Assembly (NCBI RefSeq): GCF_038637725.1 | Contig: NZ_CP152052.1 | Coordinates: forward strand, 2,091,501 to 2,155,500 | Length of the DNA: 64,000 nucleotides | Reading direction: 5' to 3' | Origin: Psychrobacillus sp. FSL H8-0483 | Lineage (GTDB): Bacteria; Bacillota; Bacilli; Bacillales_A; Planococcaceae | In this document: piece by piece, positions 25,827 through 32,988 of the stretch | Layout of the letters: every line of letters starts with the position of its first letter | How positions within the stretch are numbered: the first letter of the stretch is position 1 | The notes under the pieces: model-generated | Seen by the model: the letters and a program-made list of their open reading frames with translations, nothing else | What the model was told of the DNA's origin: nothing | Database searches by the model: none | Program-made: the position numbers and the translations under genes

Positions 25827-26591
25827 TTATAGGAATGAAGTAAGCATTCGATCCCACAACGGCTTAATCTTTTCTGGGTGTGCTACCTCAGAGAAAATCC
25901 ATTCAGTTTCATGGAATAGTAGTTCACATATTAATTGGACTGCCTGTTTATGTTTTTGTGGTGTTATGTTTTCGTAAATCTGCTTTGCTTGCCGGACGAT
26001 TCCTTCGCGGAGGGAGATTTCCAATGTTTTCAATCCCAATTGAGCTCTGTCCGAATGATAGCGATGCAGTAATATCTTTGATAGATGTGTCATGACATGG
26101 TGTAGCATACTAACTGACCATATATCATTTCCTCGAGCAGATGATTTTTTATACTGGAAAAGGAACCATGCGACATCATCGACCGCGTCTTGAAACTCAT
26201 GGTCAGATAATTTTAGGTTTTGGGTTTGTTTGTATTTCTCCAATTTAAAGTTTGGATCGTATAAGACTTTCATAAAATCCTTTTCGATATATGTATTTTC
26301 TGTCACTGTAAAAAGGTCAATATGCACTAAATTTTCATAGACCGCAAGAATCTGTGGAGCCACAATAAAGATATCATCATGAAATAGTAATTGGTTATAG
26401 GATTCTAAATGTTGAAGCCTACTTTCAAGGAATTCTTCTTCATCTTCCTCATTCACTAAGCAATACAAATCGATATCCGAATGCTCGTCCTGTTCGCCAC
26501 GCCCTATTGAGCCTTTTATAAAAATCGCTTGAACCTTTTTGTCCAGCTTAAGACTATTTACAATTGCCTCTATTGCATCATCTAAAATCAT
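25827..26591 (-). CDS. Nucleotidyltransferase domain protein
   Basis: The 254-aa protein has the Pol-beta-type nucleotidyltransferase motif GSIGRGEQDEHSDIDLY (Gly27-Ser28, Asp39 and Asp41 as metal ligands) with a third acidic residue in LVHIDLF, then a helical C-terminal domain. Relatives include aminoglycoside adenylyltransferases and uncharacterised NTases; resistance is not implied. AAGGAGGAATCGCG precedes the ATG. A 30-codon frame upstream overlaps its start by ATGA. Confidence 0.8.
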   Translation of the reverse strand: MILDDAIEAIVNSLKLDKKVQAIFIKGSIGRGEQDEHSDIDLYCLVNEEDEEEFLESRLQHLESYNQLLFHDDIFIVAPQILAVYENLVHIDLFTVTENTYIEKDFMKVLYDPNFKLEKYKQTQNLKLSDHEFQDAVDDVAWFLFQYKKSSARGNDIWSVSMLHHVMTHLSKILLHRYHSDRAQLGLKTLEISLREGIVRQAKQIYENITPQKHKQAVQLICELLFHETEWIFSEVAHPEKIKPLWDRMLTSFL

Positions 26592-26680
26592 CGCGATTCC
26601 TCCTTAACTTCTTTATATTCGATAATTCTGCTTGTACCTACTCTATAAAATAACCACCCATATATAAATTGCTTCGACAT
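26588..26680 (-). CDS. Possible 30-aa upstream ORF coupled to the nucleotidyltransferase gene
   Basis: An ATG frame encodes MSKQFIYGWLFYRVGTSRII plus EYKEVKEESR, ending in a TGA that overlaps the downstream ATG. The downstream ribosome-binding site lies inside this frame, a layout typical of translational coupling. Its own ribosome-binding site is weak (TTGGATTT). It may be a leader peptide, a tiny protein, or chance. Confidence 0.3.
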   Translation of the reverse strand: MSKQFIYGWLFYRVGTSRIIEYKEVKEESR

Positions 26681-26818
26681 AAATCCAAAAAACACCTTTT
26701 TATTCCATCAGTAAACTCACCTTTAGCTCTAGAAGAAAATCTACGAATAATAAGTTTTTTTAAAACATCGTTGCATACCCTGTTGTTTTGCTCTTGTTTT
26801 CCTTATTACGCACCTTGT

Positions 26819-26847
26819 TTGACAAATGTATAAACACAAGGTATTAT
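26819..26847 (+). promoter_or_regulatory. SigA promoter of the cold-shock gene
   Basis: TTGACA (26819-26824) and TATTAT (26842-26847) are separated by exactly 17 bp. The transcription start near 26854 gives a leader of about 146 nt, as expected for cold-shock mRNAs. Confidence 0.8.
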
Positions 26848-26882
26848 TAGGATAATAATTAAATTGCTTAAATAGAAACATG

Positions 26883-26952
26883 AATTCACATATTACAAAA
26901 AGTAATCGTGTTCGTTCGGTACTTTTTATAATATGTGAATTTTTTTATCTTT
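26883..26952 (+). promoter_or_regulatory. Long hairpin plus U-tract in the cold-shock gene leader
   Basis: AATTCACATATTACAAAAAG... (26883-26904) pairs with 26920-26941 in a 22-bp stem with one mismatch, followed by TTTTTTATC. It lies between promoter and start codon, so it looks like an intrinsic terminator within the leader: an attenuator or RNA thermosensor candidate. Confidence 0.6.
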
Positions 26953-26999
26953 TGAAGAAATTATATATTATTATAACATTATATTTGGAGGTTTTTTAC

Positions 27000-27200
27000 A
27001 TGACACAAGGTACAGTAAAATGGTTTAACGCAGAAAAAGGTTTTGGATTTATCGAAGTTGAAGGCGGAAACGACGTATTCGCTCACTTCTCAGCTATTCA
27101 AGGTGAAGGTTTCAAATCACTTGACGAAGGTCAAAAAGTGGAATTTGAAGTGGAAGACGGTCAACGTGGACCACAAGCTGTTAACATTACAAAACTTTAA
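27000..27200 (+). CDS. csp: Cold-shock protein (CspA/CspB family)
   Basis: The 66-aa OB-fold RNA chaperone has RNP1 (KGFGFIEV) and RNP2 (VFAHFSAI), spanning [20 protein letters not shown] to PQAVNITKL. It binds single-stranded RNA to prevent secondary structure in the cold. The ATG at 27000 follows TTGGAGGTTTTTTAC; the longer upstream open frame is leader RNA. It has its own promoter and a strong terminator, with a long structured 5' leader that suggests post-transcriptional control. Confidence 0.97.
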   Translation: MTQGTVKWFNAEKGFGFIEVEGGNDVFAHFSAIQGEGFKSLDEGQKVEFEVEDGQRGPQAVNITKL

Positions 27201-27225
27201 TTCCTCGGAATTAGGTTAATGAATT

Positions 27226-27254
27226 AGAGACATCCATAAAGGGTGTCTCTTTTT
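27226..27254 (+). terminator. Terminator of the cold-shock gene
   Basis: AGAGACATCC (27226-27235) pairs with GGGTGTCTCT (27241-27250), with one G-U pair, followed by TTTT. Confidence 0.85.
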
Positions 27255-27354
27255 GTTGGTGTTTTATTTGTTCGCAATGGGTTCATTGCTGTGTTCGATA
27301 TCAATTTACTATTCACCTAAGTGAAATATGGTACTTCTACTGCTTTTGGTTTGT

Positions 27355-27738
27355 TCATTTAATGATCCCGTAAATTAAATAAATCATCCACGTTGCAATG
27401 GCTGCCCAAAGGAAAAGGATGATGCCCCCTGCAATCCAGTTTTTCGGCTTACCTTGCTTCATGAGCTCTGCTGCTTTTAATTCACATTCAGCAAGAACAT
27501 TTTTTGGAATCATTCGTAGAGCAAAATAAATGCCTATTGGCAGAAGAATGACATCATCCAAGTATCCGAGTACTGGGATAAAGTCGGGGATGAGGTCAAT
27601 CGGACTGAATGCATATGCGACAATAAAGGCTGTGAACAATTTTGCTGACAGTGGTACTCGTTTATCTTTAGAAGCTAAATATAAGATGAAAATAGAACGC
27701 TTTACCCTCTTTGCCCACTGTTTTATGTTGTTCCACAT
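27355..27738 (-). CDS. ykvA: YkvA family (DUF1232) membrane protein
   Basis: The 127-aa protein contains the DUF1232 signature: KDKRVPLSAKLFTAFIVAYA then SPIDLIPDFIPVLGYLDDVI, followed by two hydrophobic helices at the C terminus (NWIAGGIILFLWAAIATWMI). DUF1232 proteins are common in bacteria, small and membrane-associated, without known function. It is separated by about 100 bp from the kinase-like gene upstream on the same strand. Confidence 0.85.
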   Translation of the reverse strand: MWNNIKQWAKRVKRSIFILYLASKDKRVPLSAKLFTAFIVAYAFSPIDLIPDFIPVLGYLDDVILLPIGIYFALRMIPKNVLAECELKAAELMKQGKPKNWIAGGIILFLWAAIATWMIYLIYGIIK

Positions 27739-27846
27739 CCTGGCTTACCCTCACTTCATTAATTTTTCTTATTTACACTCTCGCGGAGTTCCAATTAGAT
27801 CTTATAGGTCAAATCATTGTATGTATTTTCATGGTTTCTCTATGTA

Positions 27847-28449
27847 TTACTCTTTCCCACAGGAATGGCACCGTACCAACGAATCAGCCTCACCGTACAT
27901 TCGAATTTCTTTCACAATCCCACACTTGTCACAAGCCAGAACATCTATTTGTGGAACATCCCCATTTTCCGCAGCTGGGACCCAAGCGTCTTCATATAGT
28001 TTTTTGCTCATGCCATAGTCGATGAATACCAGCTCACTCTTCTCATTTAACCCGTAATTGCTGCTATCTTTTATGTTGAATATATCGAACTTTTCGTCTA
28101 ACAGTTCGACGCACTCCTTATATTTGTTCGGAAACTTCCGGAAATCAGACTGTTCAGGAATATCGTATCTACTTTGATGATCCATCATCGGCAATTCCGG
28201 GAAATATTGCTGTATACAAATTTCCTCATCTACATAATAAGTTGGAGCAAAAAGTTCCCCAAACCCATTTGCTTGCATATACTCATATATTTCAAGCTCT
28301 CTTATGGATTGTTGATGCCCTATGCTATGGAGATTCACCTTTACCACATAATCTTTCCACCTGTACACTTTTCTTGTTGAACCAATGCCGACAAAATGGT
28401 CTTCCGTACACATGACTGCTTTATTTTCCACTATCTCGGTAATTATCAT
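27847..28449 (-). CDS. Kinase-fold-like protein with C-terminal zinc ribbon
   Basis: The 200-aa protein has a region like a truncated protein-kinase fold: GIGSTRKVYRWKDYVVKVNL (glycine loop and VKV lysine), a hydrophobic hinge, and SELVFIDYGMSK, where FIDYG may be a DFG equivalent. The usual HRD catalytic loop is not obvious. The C terminus adds CDKC and CHSC pairs, a likely zinc ribbon. The ATG at 28449 follows GGGGAGAGAATA and overlaps the end of the GNAT gene by 29 bp, indicating co-translation. The substrate is unknown; it may bind nucleotide without catalysis. Confidence 0.6.
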   Translation of the reverse strand: MIITEIVENKAVMCTEDHFVGIGSTRKVYRWKDYVVKVNLHSIGHQQSIRELEIYEYMQANGFGELFAPTYYVDEEICIQQYFPELPMMDHQSRYDIPEQSDFRKFPNKYKECVELLDEKFDIFNIKDSSNYGLNEKSELVFIDYGMSKKLYEDAWVPAAENGDVPQIDVLACDKCGIVKEIRMYGEADSLVRCHSCGKE

Positions 28450-28864
28450 TATTCTCTCCCCTGTTATATTCACACCAAAATCGCTCCACTCCTGCATATT
28501 TCTCACCTAAACTTGTGATATCGAATCCATAGCTTTTATAAAATTCCACCGCTTCTAGATCGGTTTCTGCGGCTATTCGTTGGAGCGAATGTCTCTCCAA
28601 AATAAAGGCAATCATTCTTTTCCCGATTCCTTGGCCTCTCTTAGATGGGGACACCGCGATATGCTTGATTTCACAGCAATAAGTTTCTGTAAAATGGATC
28701 CCTATACAGCCAATGAAGTGTTTGTTTTCTTCTAGGGCATATAGTTTTCTACTTTCTTCACGTTGATACTTATCGTATTCTTCTACAACTCGATAGCTAG
28801 AAGTGGCATAGTATAATAATTCTTCTATGGATGAAGCTATTGACCTCGCGCATATTTCTATCAT
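28421..28864 (-). CDS. GNAT family N-acetyltransferase
   Basis: The 147-aa protein shows the core GNAT motifs: HIAVSPSKRGQGIGKRMIAF (motif A, acetyl-CoA pyrophosphate loop RGQGIG) and AVEFYKSYGFDI (motif B). The N-terminal half is variable, so the acceptor is not predictable. Its 3' end overlaps the kinase-like gene, suggesting the two work together or were acquired together. Confidence 0.82.
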   Translation of the reverse strand: MIEICARSIASSIEELLYYATSSYRVVEEYDKYQREESRKLYALEENKHFIGCIGIHFTETYCCEIKHIAVSPSKRGQGIGKRMIAFILERHSLQRIAAETDLEAVEFYKSYGFDITSLGEKYAGVERFWCEYNRGENNDNYRDSGK

Positions 28865-28890
28865 GCATACACCTACTTTGCATTATTTCC

Positions 28891-29193
28891 TTACAGAATG
28901 TTAGAATCCGTGGGCCTTACTTCTCTATTTCTTATAAATCCAAGTATAAAGAAATTAATCCAAGTATTTATCGGAATAAAAAGCATTACTATAACTAATC
29001 CACTCGTCTCTTTAAGAAAGACTTGAGCGTCTATCTTGTATAGGAACGCTGACGTTACACCTAATAATACTGTATTTATAAAAAATCCTGTCACCATCCC
29101 CCACCATCTATTCCATTTTTTTAGTACCCAAATAGAAACGAGAATAGAAATGATAAGAGAAAGTATTAGAATAAGGAATAAAATGTAATTCAA
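28891..29193 (-). CDS. Uncharacterised three-helix membrane protein
   Basis: The 100-aa protein has three hydrophobic segments: LFLILILSLIISILVSIWVL, GMVTGFFINTVLLGVTSAFL and LVIVMLFIPINTWINFFILG. There is a short basic loop (KKWNRWW) and a charged tail. No family was recognised. The ATG is preceded by AGAGGGAGTGATGGGTC. It lies 26 bp before the GNAT gene on the same strand and may share its transcript. Confidence 0.6.
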   Translation of the reverse strand: MNYILFLILILSLIISILVSIWVLKKWNRWWGMVTGFFINTVLLGVTSAFLYKIDAQVFLKETSGLVIVMLFIPINTWINFFILGFIRNREVRPTDSNIL

Positions 29194-29294
29194 GACCCAT
29201 CACTCCCTCTAAAATCATTTACAAATATATTTGTTCCTCTCACTCTTTTATATATATATTCTCTTTTGATCTTTAACATGGAGGAGTACTATAC

Positions 29295-29326
29295 AAAAAA
29301 ACCGATCGTCCGGAACGTTCGGTTTT
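29295..29326 (-). terminator. Terminator downstream of the DinB-like gene
   Basis: AAAACCGA (29298-29305) pairs with TCGGTTTT (29319-29326), with inner complementary bases; on the minus strand TTTTTTT follows. Confidence 0.75.
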
Positions 29327-29408
29327 AGTTTTCTATTATAATTAGGTCCACTGCTTCGAAGGTATTCAGAAGACACTTACTAAATTAAGTTTATCACGTA
29401 GATTAAAC

Positions 29409-29882
29409 TTATTTAACAGAAATAGATTGATATATTCTTTTAATCGTTTCTATATGCAGTGCTTCATGGTAAAAACTAAAGAGAAATGTTTCTCCAACCG
29501 TATTAAATGTGATCCCTGCACGGTTTGTAAATGGGGTTGGCAGCTTTTTGTGCAAATTTCCTTGATGGGATTGTCTGATTCTTGATTTTTGTTCGGATAA
29601 AACCGAAGAAATCTCTGCTAATGAAGGAGGAGTTCCTTTCCATTCAGAAGGTTTCGTTCCTGCACTAAAAAATTCTTCATATTGAATGGGTAGACTCATC
29701 TGTTCACCTAACACTCCATAAACGAGTTTTTCTTGTATGAATGCAATATGGCCAAAATTCCAGTGAATGTTATTATTAAATCCTTTTGGTACAATATTCG
29801 CAATCTCTTCTGATATTTTTTTAATGGACTGCTCCGTTATTCCTCGTACAGTTTCCATGTGTTGAAAAATAGTTTGTTCCAA
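29409..29882 (-). CDS. DinB superfamily protein
   Basis: The 157-aa protein has the DinB_2 layout: NIHWNFGHIAFIQEKLVYGV (His 39 and 45 region) and the C-terminal SFYHEALHIETIKRIYQSI, whose histidines would complete a metal site. Relatives include bacillithiol transferases and damage-inducible proteins of unknown role. The start is TTG after GGAGGGATTTAG. A terminator lies downstream. It is unrelated in detail to the other DinB-type gene at 9577. Confidence 0.8.
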   Translation of the reverse strand: MEQTIFQHMETVRGITEQSIKKISEEIANIVPKGFNNNIHWNFGHIAFIQEKLVYGVLGEQMSLPIQYEEFFSAGTKPSEWKGTPPSLAEISSVLSEQKSRIRQSHQGNLHKKLPTPFTNRAGITFNTVGETFLFSFYHEALHIETIKRIYQSISVK

Positions 29883-29996
29883 CTAAATCCCTCCTCTTCT
29901 TTCATTTCCATTTAAGTGATTTCTAAGGATTCAATCACCTTATTTTCCCCTCCTCTCTTACTTCGATAAACTTTTACATTTCCCTTTAATTTCTAC

Positions 29997-31250
29997 TTAC
30001 TTTTTATGCCCTCCAAGTAAGCCCGCACGTTTTCTGGCGGTTCCAGCTTCTGTATAGGACACTGCACGCAAGATCGCAGTAGAGCCATACTTACTTCGGA
30101 GGTAATCCATTGTTTTTCCTAATTTTCGTTCTTTCCATTTATTATCTTCAAACAAACTTAGCTGCATCGAATGCTCGGGTTCTAGATTGGTGATGGAAAT
30201 GGATATTCTTCGAACGGGTCGACGGTCATAAAACTCGTCAAAGATTTGTTCGCATACTTTATAGAGTGTCATCGTTGCATTCGTTGGTTCATCAATGGAA
30301 CGCGAACGACTAAATCCTCCGCCAAATGCATCTTTACTATAGCCAATCGTAAGGTGAATGGTTCTTCCCACCATTTCGGCTTCACGCGCGCGTCTAGCAA
30401 CGTCCTCACACATTTCAAGTAAAACAGCCATCACTTCTCTTTTCGTGCAGTAATCACGAAACAGTATTTGCCCTTTTCCATAACTAATCTGTCCGTCTAC
30501 AATGGGTGCCCCAAGCTTGGATAAGTCGATACCCCACGCATGATGATATAGTTGATTTCCCATGACACCAAACTTTTCTTCTAGCATCGCAAGGGGTGTC
30601 TTCGCTAGCTGTCCTACGCTAAAAATGCCCATATTATTTAATGTTTTTTCTAAACGAGAGCCAATACCCCACATATCACTTAGTGGTGAGACCGGCCATA
30701 GCTTTGTTTGAACATCTTCATACGTCCACTTAGCAAACCCAGTTTTTTTCGCTTCTAGGTCAAGCGCCAGTTTAGCCATGAGCATATTTGGTCCCATTCC
30801 AACTGCACACGGCAATTGGAATTGATAATGTAACCCATCTTGTATATGTTTGATTGTTTTTTCTATTGGTCCCCAAAGCTTTTCCGTTCCACCTAAATCG
30901 GCAAAGCATTCGTCCACACTGTACACATGAATGGATTCACTAGGTACGAATTGATTTAAGTAGCGCACAATTTCCAGGGACACTCGAACAAAAAACTCCA
31001 TTTTGGGCTCGATTAAACGAATGGAAGGATGATTTGGTATTTCAAATAATCGAGTTCCTGTTTTCACGCCAAATTCCTTTTTCATTCTGGGAGAAGCAGC
31101 AAGTACAATACTCCCCTTTTGCTCTAAATTTCCAATCACAGCAATTGGTGTATTCATCACATCCAGCCCAGCGTCCGCAGCTGCACAGCTCGCGAAAAAG
31201 CTGCGCATATCAATGCATATAATTTTTCGATTTTCTAACCCTTCGTACAT
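29997..31250 (-). CDS. uvrX: Y-family DNA polymerase, UvrX/YqjW type
   Basis: The 417-aa protein has the Y-family palm motifs ICIDMRSFFASCAAADAGLD (first catalytic Asp) and YSVDECFADLG (SVDE catalytic pair). A helix-hairpin-helix region (SDMWGIGSRLEKTLNNMGIF) and a C-terminal LQLSLFEDNKW, which resembles a beta-clamp-binding motif, follow. These polymerases copy damaged DNA with low fidelity in the SOS response. Two SOS boxes at 31270-31309 overlap its promoter. GGAGGAGTAAATA precedes the ATG. B. subtilis YqjW and the SP-beta protein UvrX are the closest known types. Confidence 0.92.
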   Translation of the reverse strand: MYEGLENRKIICIDMRSFFASCAAADAGLDVMNTPIAVIGNLEQKGSIVLAASPRMKKEFGVKTGTRLFEIPNHPSIRLIEPKMEFFVRVSLEIVRYLNQFVPSESIHVYSVDECFADLGGTEKLWGPIEKTIKHIQDGLHYQFQLPCAVGMGPNMLMAKLALDLEAKKTGFAKWTYEDVQTKLWPVSPLSDMWGIGSRLEKTLNNMGIFSVGQLAKTPLAMLEEKFGVMGNQLYHHAWGIDLSKLGAPIVDGQISYGKGQILFRDYCTKREVMAVLLEMCEDVARRAREAEMVGRTIHLTIGYSKDAFGGGFSRSRSIDEPTNATMTLYKVCEQIFDEFYDRRPVRRISISITNLEPEHSMQLSLFEDNKWKERKLGKTMDYLRSKYGSTAILRAVSYTEAGTARKRAGLLGGHKK

Positions 31251-31269
31251 ATTATTTACTCCTCCATCA

Positions 31270-31309
31270 GGAACGTTTGTTCTTATAGTATATTACGAAC
31301 ACTAGTTCT
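31270..31309 (-). promoter_or_regulatory. Two LexA (DinR) boxes over the uvrX promoter
   Basis: CGAACACTAGTTCT (31296-31309) and GGAACGTTTGTTCT (31270-31283) match CGAAC-N4-GTTCG with one and two mismatches. They flank a minus-strand -10 TATACT, with TTGTAT 18 bp upstream: one box lies in the spacer, the other just downstream of the -10. That is the expected layout for LexA repression. Confidence 0.75.
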
Positions 31310-31474
31310 TATACAATGGAAAATAATTGTTTTTTATTAGAATCACTAACCAAACAGCTACATTTCTTTGAGATATGTAAAACAAGAAATCATCATAATA
31401 TATCCTATTGATCACTACTAATAAGTAAATAGAAACCTTTACTGGCTAATAACAAGAGGAAAGTAGGATAAAAT

Positions 31475-31812
31475 ATGATCATTCATGCCGTAAAATCTAG
31501 GGAGTCTTTATATACAATAAGTAGAAGCTAAATGTATCTCTACGATTTTTGGGGGATAGGTAAATCGCAGTGGAAACTGCAATGAAGTGCCAAGCACCAA
31601 TACAATATTCAGTGGAATATCAATCTCCATTTTTCGATATTAATGAACAAGGACAACAACATGAGGTGTGGTTTGAAGATGTAAGAAGTATCAGTAAAAA
31701 AATGAGATTAGTTCGTGAATACGGTTTACAAGGAATAGGTGCATGGCAATTATCAATTATTTTCCCACAAGGTGTTTGGCTTTTAACGAATTTCTTTACG
31801 ATTAATAACTAA
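31475..31812 (+). pseudogene. Internally deleted LysM-GH18 spore cortex hydrolase (YaaH/SleL-like)
   Basis: After GAGGAAAGTAGGATAAAAT, an ATG at 31475 gives MIIHAVKSRESLYTISRS, a LysM N terminus, then a stop at 31529-31531. Forty bases later, sequence matching the C terminus of YaaH/SleL-type GH18 enzymes resumes: APIQYSVEYQSPFFDINEQG, HEVWFEDVRSISKKM, LVREYGLQGIGAWQL and the end LLTNFFTINN. About 300 central codons, including the catalytic region, are missing. It is a remnant of a spore germination or cortex-lytic hydrolase, next to another sporulation-linked gene (cdaS). Confidence 0.7.
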
Positions 31813-31848
31813 TAAAACAGTCAAGTTTTTGTACTGTTACTAAAAAGT

Positions 31849-32472
31849 TCAAACGAATGAGCTAGCAGTACTAATCGGTTGGAGTTTCCCGTCTATTGCA
31901 AAAGAAATAATGCCTGTCTCTTCAGAAACAACAAGAACTATTGCATCACTCTGTTCTGTTAAACCTAATGCGGCTCGGTGGCGGGTACCTAATTTCTTTT
32001 TATTCGACCCTATCTTAGATAAGGGAAGAATATTTGCTGCGGAAAATATTTGATTCGCCCTTACTAGTACAGCACCATCATGAAGTGGGTTTCCAGGATA
32101 AAAAATGGATTCCAATAGTGCATGTGTCAATGTTGCACCAATAGGAGTACCACCTCGAATGAATGAATCCACCTCATTTTCACGCTCAATCACAATTAAT
32201 GCTCCATGTCTTTGATGAGAGAGATGTTGAATACAAGTAGATATATCCAAGTATTTGTCAGTAAAGGGAGACAAATAATTATTTAGATAAAAAGACGCTG
32301 CCACCATTTCTACTTGTTCAAATTTATCCTTGAGCTCCTTCAGTTCACCCAAAACACAATAGCTATCTTTTTCTAATGTTTTTAAACCTTTATTTATTTC
32401 AAACGAAATATCTTCAAGTCCTTGTGTTAATTGCTGTTTTAGTGGTGAAAAGTCAAATGTTCCTTGGGGCAT
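31849..32472 (-). CDS. cdaS: Sporulation-type diadenylate cyclase CdaS
   Basis: The 207-aa protein, equal in length to B. subtilis CdaS (YojJ), has an N-terminal helical autoinhibitory region and a DisA_N domain with GNPLHDGAVLV (DGA at 132-134) and LGTRHRAALGLTEQSD (RHR at 164-166). It makes cyclic di-AMP from two ATP. CdaS is expressed in the forespore and affects germination. The ATG at 32472 follows GAAAGAGGTGTTACTGCA; upstream in-frame codons lack a ribosome-binding site. I could not fit a clear forespore sigma-factor promoter. Confidence 0.92.
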   Translation of the reverse strand: MPQGTFDFSPLKQQLTQGLEDISFEINKGLKTLEKDSYCVLGELKELKDKFEQVEMVAASFYLNNYLSPFTDKYLDISTCIQHLSHQRHGALIVIERENEVDSFIRGGTPIGATLTHALLESIFYPGNPLHDGAVLVRANQIFSAANILPLSKIGSNKKKLGTRHRAALGLTEQSDAIVLVVSEETGIISFAIDGKLQPISTASSFV

Positions 32473-32978
32473 TGCAGTAACACCTCTTTCAATAATGTTA
32501 AAATTATACAACTTATTTATACGTCCGTAGAGCATAATACCTTAATAATTTCCCCAAAACTTTGTGAAACATACTTTTTTCGGAAGAGTTTTCTCCTTAT
32601 CCATATCCACGCAAAAAGCATGCATCATGAACGGACAAGCCTAATCCGTTATTGCACAGCTTGCAAAGAATTTTGCATATTCAAACGAATCAATTTCAAA
32701 ATTCCAATTTACATAAAAAACACGAACAATACCAAAGGAAACTAAAGAAATATATATTTTAAGCGAAATAAAGTATAGTTGATTTCCGCTATAGGCGGAC
32801 GCTTTCCGCGGGGTGAGCGATAAATGGTCGTATACATATCTACTCTGCATAAAAGGAATTTATTTTGGTGAATAATGTTTTTTATTAGAAATAAACGGAT
32901 GAACAAAACCATTTGTATAATAAGTGAGACCAATTCAGAAACACCCGCAACCAATTTAAAAAACTGTAGGCGAAATGC
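32473..32978. other. Intergenic region with no recognisable gene
   Basis: This 506-bp gap holds a truncated dispersed repeat (32767-32823) and the start of a terminator at its right end. Small open frames on both strands lack ribosome-binding sites and protein-like composition. Confidence 0.5.
32767..32823. repeat. Truncated copy of the 25611-25750 repeat
   Basis: Its 57 bp match 25611-25667 with a single mismatch, then the similarity stops abruptly at GATAA. The right half, including the inverted end, is absent, pointing to a deletion or an insertion breakpoint at 32823. Confidence 0.75.
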
Positions 32979-32988
32979 CTACAGTTTT
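32960..32988 (-). terminator. Terminator of the permease pair
   Basis: AAACTGTAGGC pairs with GCCTACAGTTT over a 5-nt loop, followed on the minus strand by TTTTTAAA. It overlaps the stop codon of the second permease gene. Confidence 0.8.

Noticed and set aside
32473-32535. Extended N terminus for CdaS
   Set aside because: The ATG at 32472 has a good ribosome-binding site and gives exactly 207 aa, the length of known CdaS; a forespore promoter fitting G-type consensus spacing could not be found here either.
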